64,000 bases of DNA from an uncultured Clostridia bacterium. GTDB taxonomy: Bacteria; Bacillota; Clostridia; Lachnospirales; Cellulosilyticaceae. A program made the position numbers and the translations under genes. Shown in pieces: positions 6,916 to 16,527 of the stretch; the first letter of the stretch is position 1; every line of letters starts with the position of its first letter. The notes under the pieces are model-generated. The model saw nothing but the letters and a program-made list of their open reading frames with translations. It was not told the origin of the DNA and searched no databases. The stretch spans positions 62,001-126,000 of the forward strand of contig CALJNR010000026.1 of assembly GCA_937981575.1 (NCBI GenBank), given 5' to 3'.

Positions 6916-9900
6916 TTTATTAATCGCTTGTAATATGTTTTTAATATAAGCAAGTATCTCTTTTTTAGGAACACTTGTAAGATCAGCTTTAATCACAGAC
7001 TCTTTGCCTCCTGAAAACTTCAGAATTCTAGGATAAGCCTCCAAAACTTCCGGCAGCCGTTCAATATTAAGGTTGGCATCGGATTTGAACTTAAAGATAA
7101 CAATTCTGCCATTTTCTGCAACAAGCGCAATGTATACTGCATGCGCCAAAGCTTTGATGAGTGCTATATCAAGCAAGTTCTGTACCATATAAGGTATCGT
7201 CCCATATCTGTCTTCGATCTCTTCTTGAATATCAAAATAATCTCTTTCAGATTGAATAGAAGCTATTTTCTTATAGATATCAAGTTTCTGCATTTCATCT
7301 GGAATGTAAGCCTTTGAGATATAAGCATCTATTTTGATCTCTATTGCTGTTTCAAAATCTTCTTCAACTATTTCTCCTCTCTCTTCGCTTACTACTTGAG
7401 CCAACATTTTGCAGTATAAATCATAACCTATCGTTTCCATATGTCCGTGCTGCTGGGCCCCCAGCAAATTCCCCGCACCTCTTATCTCTAAATCCCTCAT
7501 GGCTATTTTAAACCCTGCTCCAAGCTCTGTGAATTGCTTAATAGCCTGAAGTCTTTTTTCAGCAATTTCCCTAAGCACTTTATTCTTTTGATACATCAGA
7601 TAGGCATATCCAATTCTATTAGATCTTCCTACCCTCCCGCGCAATTGGTAAAGCTGACTAAGCCCCATTTGATCTGCGTTATTAATAATAATTGTATTAA
7701 CATTTGAAATATCAAGACCAGTTTCAACTATTGTCGTACAAACGAGCACATCAATTTCGCCTTCTATAAAGGCTATCATTATCTTTTCAAGTTCCCGTTC
7801 ATTCATCTGTCCATGGGCAAAGGCTACTTTTGCATGAGGAACGAGTTTTTGTATGCGGTGAGACTGCTCTTCAATATCTTTAACTTGATTATGCAGGAAA
7901 TAAACCTGCCCTCCTCTAGCTAATTCTCTATTCATAGCGTCTTTTATAAAGTCTTCACTATACTCAATAACATAGGTTTGAACAGGCTTTCTCTCTAGCG
8001 GCGCCTCTTCTAAAACACTCATATCCCGTATGCCAATAAGACTCATATGCAAAGTTCTCGGAATAGGCGTAGCTGTCAAAGTCATCACATCTACCTGTGT
8101 CCTTAGCTGCTTCAGCCTCTCTTTATGAGTAACTCCAAAACGCTGCTCTTCGTCAATGATAACAAGTCCAAGGTCTTTAAATTTTACATCCTTAGAAAGG
8201 AGCCTATGGGTGCCAATAATAATATCAACCTGCCCTTTTCCTAATTTTTGAAGCGTCTCTTTGATCTGTTTAGCCGTTCGAAACCTCGAAAGAAGTTCAA
8301 CATTAATAGGATAGTTAATCATTCTTTCTGCAAATCGATTATAGTGCTGCTGTGCAAGGATAGTTGTCGGAACGAGATATGCAACTTGTTTATTATTTTG
8401 AACAGCTTTAAATGCGGCACGTATGGCTACTTCCGTCTTTCCGTATCCTACATCACCGCAGATCAGGCGATCCATAACTTTCGTGCTTTCCATATCACCT
8501 TTCACATCTTCTATCGCTTCTAACTGGTCACTTGTCTCCTCATATAGAAACATATCTTCAAACTCTTTCTGCCACAACGTATCCGGTTCATAAACAAACC
8601 CTCTTGTATGCTGTCTTTCCCCATAAAGCATGATAAGGTCTCTTGCAATATCTTTAATAGCACTTTTAACCTTAGCCTTAGACTTTTTCCACTCTGTTCC
8701 CCCTATTTTATTCAGCTTAGGCGTTTTGCCTTCTGCCCCTATATATTTTTGTACCATATCCATCTGATTAATATTAACATAGAGTGTGCTGTTATCTGCA
8801 TATTCTATTTTTAAATTGTCTCTGCTGATCCCTTCGAGAACAATTTGTTCAATCCCTTTAAATACCCCTATACCGTGCAGTTCATGTACTACATAATCAC
8901 CAGGATTAAGTTCAAGAAAACTCTCAATTTTTGTCCCCTGATATTTCCTTTTCGGCTTTTTAGATTTTTTATCTTTTCCGAATAAATCCTTATCCGCTAT
9001 AATATAAAATCCAATATCTTCATACATGAATCCTTTTTGCAACGATCCCTTCGTAATAACAACTTGACCTTGCTCGATATGCTCCGGAAGCTTATCTGCA
9101 TAGGATGTTACTATTTTTCTTTCTTCGAGCTCATTATAAAGCCTCTCTGCCTTTGCTTTAGCCCCCGATAGTATAACCACTTTTTTTCTTGCCTTTTTCC
9201 ACGCACTAATATCTTTTTCCAGAAGATCGATACTTTTATAGAAAGCTGTATTTTCATAAACACTTAGTGAAAGCGTATAAGCTTCTTGTATATCTTCAAA
9301 GTGTTTCTCAAAATTCATCATTAGTAAATGGGTGTATCCAGATATTTTTCTTATGATATCATCATAGTTAAATGTAAGCTCTATCTGCTTCGGCAGAATA
9401 TGCCCATACTCCAGCCTGTCTTTCATACTTTCCTCGTATTCCAAAAGGGTCAGCATGCACTTTTCTTTCACTTTAGCCGGTTCATCAATATATAAAATTG
9501 TCTCTTTGTTGATATAATCCAGGATTGATACAACCTTCGTATCTGTATAAGGAATATACAGTTCAAGCCCTTTAGGACTTATATTATTCTTAATATGTTC
9601 AATAGCCTCTTTAACCTGATTCTTTATGGTTTCTGCACTTTCTTTCCTCCCTTCTGTAATAAGCTTAGTAACTACATTTTTAAGTTCTGCCTGTATTTCA
9701 GGAATGGCCTGTTTTAATAGTTCAGGCGGAAAAATAATCTCTTGGTTAGGTACAATGCAAAAGCTATCGATCTTCACTACTGACCGCTGCGTCTGCACGT
9801 TAAAACTCCTTATAGAATCAACTTCATCATCCCAAAGTTCGATTCTATAAGGTTCTTCGGCAATAGGAGTATAGATATCTATAATTCCCCCTCTTATTGC

Positions 9901-10431
9901 AAACTGCCCCATTCCTTCTACCCGTGATACTCTTTCATACCCTATTTGAATGAGATAGTTTCCAAGGTTTCCAATATCTATAGTATCTCCAACTGATACT
10001 TTTCGTATATACGCCTCCCATGTTTCTTTAGGAGAAAGCGGATTAAGCAGTGCCTCTATCGGAATAATCACGATAATATTATTTTTTGTTCTTAACGCCT
10101 CAATGACTTTGAGTCTGGCTGAAGTAATATCCATACTGTGAACATCAGCATTGTAAAAAAGCACATCCCGCGCAGGATAAACATATACATCCTCTTCGCC
10201 CATCAAAAACTGCATATCTTCGTAAATTCTCTTTGTGCTTATTTCATCATAGCTGATGATTACAGCTGGGGTATTTGTAAAACAACTTACTCCATATAAA
10301 AAATGTGCTTTACAGGAGTCTACCATATTAACCACTCTACAGCTTTTTCGGCTAAGGAGCATATTGATAAGCTCCTCCATCCCTTCCAACTGCTTAAGCG
10401 GCAAAATAAGCCCTTCTTGCTTATGCGTCAT
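6904..10431 (-). CDS. mfd: Transcription-repair coupling factor
   Basis: ATP-dependent translocase that removes stalled RNA polymerase and recruits UvrA. At 1175 residues it has full family length. In order: UvrB-like N-terminal domains (1-350), a CarD-type RNA-polymerase interaction domain ([19 protein letters not shown], near 510), SF2 helicase motifs ([16 protein letters not shown], Walker A; DEEQRFG, DEEQ box; [13 protein letters not shown]), the RecG/Mfd motif region (RGRVGRSNR and [10 protein letters not shown]), and a C-terminal TRCF domain. The start at 10431 follows the pth stop by four bases, so it is probably translated from the same mRNA. Confidence 0.98.
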   Translation of the reverse strand: MTHKQEGLILPLKQLEGMEELINMLLSRKSCRVVNMVDSCKAHFLYGVSCFTNTPAVIISYDEISTKRIYEDMQFLMGEEDVYVYPARDVLFYNADVHSMDITSARLKVIEALRTKNNIIVIIPIEALLNPLSPKETWEAYIRKVSVGDTIDIGNLGNYLIQIGYERVSRVEGMGQFAIRGGIIDIYTPIAEEPYRIELWDDEVDSIRSFNVQTQRSVVKIDSFCIVPNQEIIFPPELLKQAIPEIQAELKNVVTKLITEGRKESAETIKNQVKEAIEHIKNNISPKGLELYIPYTDTKVVSILDYINKETILYIDEPAKVKEKCMLTLLEYEESMKDRLEYGHILPKQIELTFNYDDIIRKISGYTHLLMMNFEKHFEDIQEAYTLSLSVYENTAFYKSIDLLEKDISAWKKARKKVVILSGAKAKAERLYNELEERKIVTSYADKLPEHIEQGQVVITKGSLQKGFMYEDIGFYIIADKDLFGKDKKSKKPKRKYQGTKIESFLELNPGDYVVHELHGIGVFKGIEQIVLEGISRDNLKIEYADNSTLYVNINQMDMVQKYIGAEGKTPKLNKIGGTEWKKSKAKVKSAIKDIARDLIMLYGERQHTRGFVYEPDTLWQKEFEDMFLYEETSDQLEAIEDVKGDMESTKVMDRLICGDVGYGKTEVAIRAAFKAVQNNKQVAYLVPTTILAQQHYNRFAERMINYPINVELLSRFRTAKQIKETLQKLGKGQVDIIIGTHRLLSKDVKFKDLGLVIIDEEQRFGVTHKERLKQLRTQVDVMTLTATPIPRTLHMSLIGIRDMSVLEEAPLERKPVQTYVIEYSEDFIKDAMNRELARGGQVYFLHNQVKDIEEQSHRIQKLVPHAKVAFAHGQMNERELEKIMIAFIEGEIDVLVCTTIVETGLDISNVNTIIINNADQMGLSQLYQLRGRVGRSNRIGYAYLMYQKNKVLREIAEKRLQAIKQFTELGAGFKIAMRDLEIRGAGNLLGAQQHGHMETIGYDLYCKMLAQVVSEERGEIVEEDFETAIEIKIDAYISKAYIPDEMQKLDIYKKIASIQSERDYFDIQEEIEDRYGTIPYMVQNLLDIALIKALAHAVYIALVAENGRIVIFKFKSDANLNIERLPEVLEAYPRILKFSGGKESVIKADLTSVPKKEILAYIKNILQAINKLKS

Positions 10432-10435
10432 TTTA

Positions 10436-11008
10436 TCACCGTCTCGCTTTTATGTTATATCGATTCATTGCCTGATCTATTCCTTTATCAAGCATAACTG
10501 CAATAGCTTTCTCAATATCTTTCAAACTGCTTTGCATCTTTTCCATTTCTTCTTCATTAAATCTTCCTAATACATAATCTGCCAGATCCCATCCTTGAGG
10601 TTTCTCTCCAACACCAACTTTTATACGTGCAAATTCTTGCGAGCCCAGATGAGCTATAATATTTTTGATACCATTATGTCCTCCAGCACTTCCAGTTTTT
10701 CGGATACGCAGCTGCCCTATATCCAGCGATACGTCATCATATATAATTATAATATCATTTCTTTCTATTTTTTTCCAGTCCATACATGCTCTCACAGCTT
10801 CTCCGCTGAGGTTCATATAAGTCTGCGGCTTCATTAAAATAACTTTCTCATCTTCAATCCTTCCTTCTCCAATTAAAGCTTTAAATTTATTTTTTGTTAT
10901 ATCTATATTATAAGCTCGTGCTAAGCTGTCAATTGCTCTAAATCCTATATTATGCCGGGTTGCTGCATATTCTCCCCCCGGATTTCCAAGTCCAACGATT
11001 AATTTCAT
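10436..11008 (-). CDS. pth: Peptidyl-tRNA hydrolase
   Basis: Cleaves peptidyl-tRNA released from stalled ribosomes and recycles the tRNA. Motifs are classical: KLIVGLGNPGGEYAATRHNIGF with the catalytic His in RHNIG, KPQTYMNLSG, YDDVSLDIGQLRIR and GSAGGHNGIKNI. The start is the ATG at 11008, giving MKLIVGLGNPG, three bases after GGAGGAG; a frame extending to 11020 would bury that site. Length is 190 residues, normal for the family. It is the first gene of the pth-mfd pair. Confidence 0.97.
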   Translation of the reverse strand: MKLIVGLGNPGGEYAATRHNIGFRAIDSLARAYNIDITKNKFKALIGEGRIEDEKVILMKPQTYMNLSGEAVRACMDWKKIERNDIIIIYDDVSLDIGQLRIRKTGSAGGHNGIKNIIAHLGSQEFARIKVGVGEKPQGWDLADYVLGRFNEEEMEKMQSSLKDIEKAIAVMLDKGIDQAMNRYNIKARR

Positions 11009-11215
11009 GATCTCCTCCATCTTACTTAGTACTATGCTAGTTTGATTTATACTTTGTTCTTTCTCTATTATAATGACCTTTTCATTAGATTATCAACCTA
11101 AATCTCACTACTCTTTTTACCTTCTTGATCTATAAGTACATTTTCATGATATTCTACCTTTCTCTAGAGCTATTCTATACTCAAAAAGTTAGTATAAAAC
11201 ATTTAACAAAAAATG

Positions 11216-11244
11216 TTGACAAATATCTTTTTTTGTCATATTAT
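11216..11244 (+). promoter_or_regulatory. Promoter of the FMN-lipoprotein operon
   Basis: TTGACA (11216-11221), 17 bases, TATTAT (11239-11244) form a near-consensus SigA promoter about 50 bases before the TTG start. Confidence 0.8.
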
Positions 11245-11271
11245 AACAATTGTTATTGAAAATGAATTTCA
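11243..11271 (+). promoter_or_regulatory. Two adjacent palindromes, Fur-like operator candidate
   Basis: ATAACAATTGTTAT (11243-11256) is a perfect 14-bp palindrome that overlaps the -10 box. It is followed directly by TGAAAATGAATTTCA (11257-11271), a 7-1-7 near-palindrome resembling the Fur box TGATAATNATTATCA. A repressor bound here would block the promoter. Assignment to Fur is inference from the match. Confidence 0.5.
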
Positions 11272-11293
11272 TTATTGATATGGAGGTGAAAAA

Positions 11294-12028
11294 TTGAAAT
11301 ACCTTATGAAATATTTTATCGGTATTATGCTAAGCCTATTCGTTTTTGTGGGCTGTGCATCTAATACAACTGTTTCCGATAGACCTGGCATCCCTGAAAA
11401 ATTACTCGTTACGCAAGGCTCCTCTATCAAACATGAAGTTTCTCAAACTGAGGAGGAAACAGAAAACAAAGATGAAACAGAGGGTGAAAAAACATTGATT
11501 AATAATACTGAAACATATGTCATTGAACTCCCCCGCCCTAATAATCCTGCATCTTCTACCCCCTCGTCTACTCAGCCACTTAAAATATCTCAAAAAGAAA
11601 GTGGACAAAACCCCAGCTTAGGTGGGGAAAAACTAACCGTTACAAAAGATCAATCTGCCTCTTCTAAATCTGAAGCTTCAGATTTAGTAAAGACAGATAG
11701 TCAAGAAATTCCAAAAGATACTTTGATTGCAGAAGCTCCAATTACTCGTCCAGGTCTTTATAGCGATGGTAGTTATCAAGCTGCCGCCGCTGGCCATGCT
11801 GGTATTATCGAGGTAGAAGTTACCATTGAAAATGGCGTCATAAAAAAAATCGAAGTGCCTGTTCACGTAGATACGCCAAATCTTGCTAAAAACGTCTTTC
11901 AGGTTATAGCAAAGGAAATAATCTCTAAACAAAACACAGAAGTTGATAGTGTTACCGGTGCCACAGCCACTTCTAACGGCTTTAAAGAAGCCGTAAAAAA
12001 AGCACTAATGAATGCCTCAGCCACTTAA
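11294..12028 (+). CDS. FMN-binding domain lipoprotein
   Basis: Exported lipoprotein of 244 residues. A signal peptide ends in the lipobox FVFVGC, then comes a long low-complexity linker rich in Ser, Thr, Glu and Pro (about 25-150) that could span the cell wall. The C-terminal domain (about 155-240) is an FMN-binding domain with the flavinylation motif DSVTGATATS, in which the Thr after GA can carry covalent FMN. Such proteins move electrons outside the membrane; an ApbE flavin transferase would be required and is not in this window. The start is TTG, seven bases after GGAGG; the next ATG is too far downstream. It is the first gene of a two-gene operon. Confidence 0.85.
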   Translation: MKYLMKYFIGIMLSLFVFVGCASNTTVSDRPGIPEKLLVTQGSSIKHEVSQTEEETENKDETEGEKTLINNTETYVIELPRPNNPASSTPSSTQPLKISQKESGQNPSLGGEKLTVTKDQSASSKSEASDLVKTDSQEIPKDTLIAEAPITRPGLYSDGSYQAAAAGHAGIIEVEVTIENGVIKKIEVPVHVDTPNLAKNVFQVIAKEIISKQNTEVDSVTGATATSNGFKEAVKKALMNASAT

Positions 12029-12062
12029 CATCATTTAATATAACATTCAGGAGGAAATAATT

Positions 12063-13403
12063 ATGAGAAAACTTTTTTTATCTTTTTTGCTAAGTATGAC
12101 TTTATTTTCAAACACAGTTTTTGCAAACAGTATACATTCTGACTACTCAGCTTTTGATGCCAAGAGGCTTCAAAGTGCTTTCCCACATACACTGTCAAAA
12201 GACGGCAGCTTGCTGATTGAGGAAAAACTTACCGCAACAGATTATGCCTCTATACTATTTGCATTAACTAACATTCAAGACAACAGCCCAGAACTTAAAC
12301 GTAAAATTTCTGATACATTTACCGGATATATTTTGACGTCCGAATTCTTATTTATTAACCCTGATGGATCTGTTATTTCTGCGTATGATTACAAGGAAGG
12401 AAAATATGTTCCTACCGGCAAAACAGATATCTCATCGCTTACGCAATACAGCATCGCTTTCCATAGTGCCTTAAACAATACTGAAAAGTTTAATACAAAT
12501 CCAGCCTATCAGAAAAAGGTTGCAGCAGCGGCTTTTAAACACGCTTATAATACATCAAATTACGTATGGAGTCATATGTACGAAAACGGAAAATTTTTCG
12601 AGGATGCAAAAAAAGAAAAAGTAGACTACAAAACTATGGCAAATGGCTTACTAAGTTATAACGTTCTTTTTGAGACTGAAAAAAACTCGAAACGCAAAAA
12701 TCAGCTTGCAGCCTCATCAAAAGAGATCTATGATACATTGAATGCTTCGTGGAATGAAAAGTATAGAGTGTTTGATTTTAATGGAGATGGCTCAAAAGTA
12801 AAATTTGATTTAAGAGACTTTGGTTTGTTTTTATGGGGGACAAGTGAGCTTGCTGAGATACTAGCTGCAAACGGGTATGGCTATGAAGCATTAACACTGA
12901 TGACTCGCACAGAAAAAATGATAAATACCGTTTTAGTGGATCAAGCGACTTATAAAAATGAAGGAATCGCAAGAGAAATCGAAGTGATTAAAGGGGCAGC
13001 CGCCGCTTCCCGTGATGAAATAAACACTGGAAGACTCTACACCTTCTTATATGGTTACACGAAGTGGAGTGAACATCCATTTGCGAAAGTAATCGGCATT
13101 CAAAATAAAAACCTTCATTTCATAAGAAATATGATGATGTATGGTGTTAAAAACCACATGGATGAATTCGCAGTCATTCACGATACCTTATTTACTAATC
13201 CTTCTGTACGCAATGACGCAAAAGAAACGCCATATTTAACTTGGTTTATGACCACAGCTGATTATGTGGTTGAGGCCCACAAATCTCATTTCTCCGCAGA
13301 GGAGATTAAGCAAATTAACCATTCAATTGAAAAAAACTATACGTTCCTCATACATAACATTTATCAATCTGGAAAAAGTATTAATGAAAAATCTGGGTAT
13401 TAA
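12063..13403 (+). CDS. Secreted protein of unknown function
   Basis: I do not recognise this 446-residue protein. Residues 1-22 form a signal peptide (MRKLFLSFLLSMTLFSNTVFA, probable cleavage after VFA) with no lipobox. The mature part is largely helical. Repeated Tyr/Asn/His-rich segments and two short DxNxDG-like turns (FDFNGDGSKVKFD near residue 240; NPDGSV near 100) recall calcium-binding loops or alpha-alpha barrel proteins. No transmembrane or sorting signal is seen. It follows the FMN lipoprotein gene by 34 bases with AGGAGG before the ATG, so the two products are probably made together and may act together at the cell surface. Confidence 0.7.
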   Translation: MRKLFLSFLLSMTLFSNTVFANSIHSDYSAFDAKRLQSAFPHTLSKDGSLLIEEKLTATDYASILFALTNIQDNSPELKRKISDTFTGYILTSEFLFINPDGSVISAYDYKEGKYVPTGKTDISSLTQYSIAFHSALNNTEKFNTNPAYQKKVAAAAFKHAYNTSNYVWSHMYENGKFFEDAKKEKVDYKTMANGLLSYNVLFETEKNSKRKNQLAASSKEIYDTLNASWNEKYRVFDFNGDGSKVKFDLRDFGLFLWGTSELAEILAANGYGYEALTLMTRTEKMINTVLVDQATYKNEGIAREIEVIKGAAAASRDEINTGRLYTFLYGYTKWSEHPFAKVIGIQNKNLHFIRNMMMYGVKNHMDEFAVIHDTLFTNPSVRNDAKETPYLTWFMTTADYVVEAHKSHFSAEEIKQINHSIEKNYTFLIHNIYQSGKSINEKSGY

Positions 13404-13407
13404 GATA

Positions 13408-13463
13408 TTAATATAGACAAATAAAAGGATGGTATTAACCATCCTTTTATTTGTCTATATTAA
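13408..13463. terminator. Bidirectional terminator with 26-bp perfect stem
   Basis: Bases 13408-13433 are the exact inverse complement of 13438-13463, with only ATTA as loop. It serves the plus-strand secreted-protein gene and the minus-strand prs, whose stop codon lies inside it. Confidence 0.9.
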
Positions 13464-14416
13464 TCAAATAACTTAGAAACTGATAAATCTTCATGGATAC
13501 GTCTAATTGCATCTGCGAAGATAGGTGCTACAGAAATCTCTTTAACTTTTGGTATCTTTTTGTCTTCTGAAATAACAATCGTATTAAGTACAACAAGCTC
13601 TTCTATCGCCGATGCAGCTATTCTTTCCATAGCAGGCCCCGAAAGAACCCCGTGAGTACAACATGCATATACTACAGTTGCCCCCCTGTCTCTTAGTGCA
13701 TTTGCTGCATTGCAGATCGTTCCTGCTGTATCAATCATATCGTCTATTAATATAACTTTTTTGCCGTTAACATCCCCAATAATATTCATAATTTCTGATA
13801 CATTTGCTTTAGGTCTTCTCTTATCAATAATAGCTAAAGGAATATCCATTTTTGTTGCAAATGATCTTACTCTTCCTACGCTTCCAAGGTCTGGTGAAAC
13901 AGCAACAACATTATCTGTATCATCTCCGAATTTATCTGCATAATATTTTGTTAAAAGAGGCATCCCAACTAAATGATCTACTGGAATATTAAAAAATCCT
14001 TGTATTTGTGCACAGTGCAAATCCATAGTAAGTACTCTGTCCGCTCCTGCTGTCTGCAGAATATCTGCAACCAGCTTTGAACTAATTGGATCTCTGGCTC
14101 TTGTTTTTCTATCCTGTCTTGCATAGCCATAATAAGGTATGACTGCAGTAATACGTCCTGCTGATGCACGCTTCATTGCATCTATCATAATAAGGAGTTC
14201 CATAAGGTGCTCATTGGCTGGGGTAGATGTTGGCTGAATAATGTATACGTCTGTCCCTCTTACCTTTTCGTCAATTTTTACTCCTATTTCTCCGTCACTA
14301 AATCTGGTGATTTCTGATTTACCAAGGGAAACATCTAACTTCTCAGCTATTTCCTTTGCAAGCTGCGGATGTGCATTTCCAGTAAACACTTTGATATCCG
14401 TGTAATTTCTAATCAT
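13460..14416 (-). CDS. prs: Ribose-phosphate pyrophosphokinase
   Basis: Makes PRPP from ribose 5-phosphate and ATP for nucleotide, His and Trp synthesis. Length (318) is standard. Visible motifs: FSDGEIGVKI, the ATP-binding flexible loop around YGYARQDRKTRARDPISS, DLHCAQIQGFF and the PRPP-binding site VILIDDMIDTAGTI. AAGGAGG precedes the ATG. It is the gene after glmU, the same glmU-prs order as in Bacillus. Its product is the effector sensed by PurR, also encoded here. Confidence 0.98.
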   Translation of the reverse strand: MIRNYTDIKVFTGNAHPQLAKEIAEKLDVSLGKSEITRFSDGEIGVKIDEKVRGTDVYIIQPTSTPANEHLMELLIMIDAMKRASAGRITAVIPYYGYARQDRKTRARDPISSKLVADILQTAGADRVLTMDLHCAQIQGFFNIPVDHLVGMPLLTKYYADKFGDDTDNVVAVSPDLGSVGRVRSFATKMDIPLAIIDKRRPKANVSEIMNIIGDVNGKKVILIDDMIDTAGTICNAANALRDRGATVVYACCTHGVLSGPAMERIAASAIEELVVLNTIVISEDKKIPKVKEISVAPIFADAIRRIHEDLSVSKLFD

Positions 14417-14532
14417 TTGAGTTAGTCCTCCTTAATATTTTGCGACCATCTTTTCCGCTCAACATTATATCATATTGTATAGAGATTGCAATGTTTGTTT
14501 GCATTTTTGTATAGAATAACCTATTTTATCCA

Positions 14533-15897
14533 TTATTTCTTTCTTTTTTTAGTAACCCATTCCTCTTTATTTTCTTGCCTTGCTCTTGCAATGCCTAAGC
14601 TGTTCTTAGGAACTGTTTTAGTGATTGTAGACCCTGCTGCTGTATAAGCCGCCTCTTCTACCGTAACTGGTGCAATAAGATTGGTATTACAACCAATAAA
14701 AGCATTATCTTCTATCGTTGTACGATGTTTCTTTGCTCCATCATAGTTGACTACAACTGTTCCACACCCAAAATTAACATTTTTGCCTACATCAGCATCT
14801 CCAATATAAGTTAGGTGAGACACTTTTGTTCCATCTCCAATATTAGCATTTTTAATTTCTACGAAGTCACCAATTTTGATATTTTTTCCTAGATGAGAAT
14901 GTGGCCTTAAGTAAGCAAATGGCCCCACATGTGTGCCTTCATCAATAAAGCTATCTGTAATGACACTCATTTCAATATCTACATGTTCCCCAATTACTGA
15001 ATTCCTGATCTTTGAATGAAATCCGATATGACATCCTTCTCCAATTGTTGTATTCCCTTCAATAATGCATCCAGGTTCAATGATTGTATCTTTGCCAATT
15101 TTAACACTGCTCCCAATATACGTATTCGCAGGATCAACAATAGTCACGCCATTTATCATATGATACGCATTGATTCTTCGTCTCATAATGTCTGTGACTT
15201 CTGCTAATTGCTCTCTTGAATTAACCCCTAATATCTCATTTGCATCTTCAGCAGGAACAGCATCTATTTTATGGCCTTGTGCTAATAGTATTTCTAACGT
15301 ATCTGTAAGATAATATTCCTTTTGTACATTATTATTCGTTAGTTTAGTTAATGCATATTTAAGAAGCCCTGCTTCAAAAACATACATCCCTCCATTTATT
15401 TCTCTGATTTCTTTTTCAGAGGTGGAAGCGTCTTTTTGTTCTACTATTTTGATAAACTCATTATTTTCATTTCTAACAATTCGGCCATAACCAGTAGGTT
15501 CGTCAACAATTGCTGAAAGTACTGTAGCTGCATTCTTATTTGTTCGATGAAATGTGAGCATCTTTTCTAAAGTCTCACCTGTAATAAGGGGCGTATCCCC
15601 ATATAAAATAAGCACTTCTCCATCATCATCAATAAAGTCAATAGCCTGCATCACCGCATGTCCTGTCCCTAGTTGTTCTTTTTGAAGTGCATAACTTATT
15701 TGGTCTCCTAGGGCTTTTTTAACTTCTTCTGCTTGATGCCCTACAATAATACAAATTTCTTTAGCTCCTATATGATTTGCAGCTAAAATAGGATATTCTA
15801 CTAAGGCTTTATCAAAAACTTTATGCAATACTTTCGCCTTATTTGATTTCATACGAGTTCCTTGTCCCGCTGCAAGAATTAACGCTTTAGTTTTCAT
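14533..15897 (-). CDS. glmU: Bifunctional UDP-GlcNAc pyrophosphorylase / GlcN-1-P acetyltransferase
   Basis: Makes UDP-GlcNAc, the first sugar nucleotide for peptidoglycan. Residues 1-230 form the uridylyltransferase domain (LAAGQGTRMKSNKAKVLH, GTGHAV, LYGDTPLI). Residues about 250-454 form a left-handed beta-helix acetyltransferase domain with hexapeptide repeats (IGSSVKIGKDTIIEPGC, GFHSKIRNSVIG) and the catalytic-region motif NYDGAKKHRT. Full length. It lies between spoVG and prs, as in Bacillus. Confidence 0.98.
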   Translation of the reverse strand: MKTKALILAAGQGTRMKSNKAKVLHKVFDKALVEYPILAANHIGAKEICIIVGHQAEEVKKALGDQISYALQKEQLGTGHAVMQAIDFIDDDGEVLILYGDTPLITGETLEKMLTFHRTNKNAATVLSAIVDEPTGYGRIVRNENNEFIKIVEQKDASTSEKEIREINGGMYVFEAGLLKYALTKLTNNNVQKEYYLTDTLEILLAQGHKIDAVPAEDANEILGVNSREQLAEVTDIMRRRINAYHMINGVTIVDPANTYIGSSVKIGKDTIIEPGCIIEGNTTIGEGCHIGFHSKIRNSVIGEHVDIEMSVITDSFIDEGTHVGPFAYLRPHSHLGKNIKIGDFVEIKNANIGDGTKVSHLTYIGDADVGKNVNFGCGTVVVNYDGAKKHRTTIEDNAFIGCNTNLIAPVTVEEAAYTAAGSTITKTVPKNSLGIARARQENKEEWVTKKRKK

Positions 15898-15996
15898 TTA
15901 TATCTCCCTTCCCTATGTCTATGCTATTACTTAGTTATTCTCTCATTTTACACGTAGTAATGCAAGACAAAAAATGCTATCAAAATATTATACAGC

Positions 15997-16034
15997 AAAA
16001 AGGTGTTTCTTTATGTATAAAGAAACACCTTTTG
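15997..16034. terminator. Terminator between spoVG and glmU
   Basis: A 17-bp perfect stem (AAAAGGTGTTTCTTTAT and its complement, loop GT) ends in four to five T on either strand. It lies 15 bases after the spoVG stop. Confidence 0.85.
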
Positions 16035-16047
16035 TATTGGCATAAGA

Positions 16048-16353
16048 TTAATCTTCTATGTAGATCTCGTCTTCTCCAGCAACAGCTACTTCATCAGAAA
16101 GTAGCACCATTTCATATTTTTCAAGAACTTGATTTTGAATACGATCTCTTGTCTCAGAATTAATAGGATGTGCAATATCTCTAAATTCCCCATCTAAAGT
16201 TTTACGGCTTGGCATAGCGATAAAGCGTCCTTTATCTCCTTCTATTACTTTGATATCATGTACTACAAACTCATTATCAAATGTAACAGAAACAACTGCC
16301 TTCATTTTGCCGTCTTTATTGATCTTCCTCACCCTAATATCTGTGATTTCCAT
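16048..16353 (-). CDS. spoVG: Septation/sporulation regulator SpoVG
   Basis: Small DNA/RNA-binding regulator involved in asymmetric septation and exopolymer control in Bacillus and Staphylococcus. Sequence shows the family start [20 protein letters not shown], the core [21 protein letters not shown], and an acidic tail. The start at ATG 16353 follows AGGAGGGG at good spacing; the longer frame to 16395 has no ribosome site. Final length 101 residues. It has a consensus vegetative promoter; I could not see a convincing SigH site. Confidence 0.95.
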   Translation of the reverse strand: MEITDIRVRKINKDGKMKAVVSVTFDNEFVVHDIKVIEGDKGRFIAMPSRKTLDGEFRDIAHPINSETRDRIQNQVLEKYEMVLLSDEVAVAGEDEIYIED

Positions 16354-16423
16354 TAGCAAACCCCTCCTGTTATTAACTAGTGCCTTGGTGGCCATCCTAT
16401 TAATAGTTCTTTTTATTATTTGA

Positions 16424-16452
16424 ATTATAATTTATTTCTAGGAAATAGTCAA
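16424..16452 (-). promoter_or_regulatory. SigA promoter of spoVG
   Basis: The minus strand reads TTGACT, 17 bases, TATAAT. The leader to the spoVG ATG is about 65 bases. Confidence 0.75.
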
Positions 16453-16527
16453 TATTTTTTTTATTTTATTTCATTTTTTGGTAATATTTATAAAATTTTA
16501 CACATATAGTATAAGTTAACAACTTTA

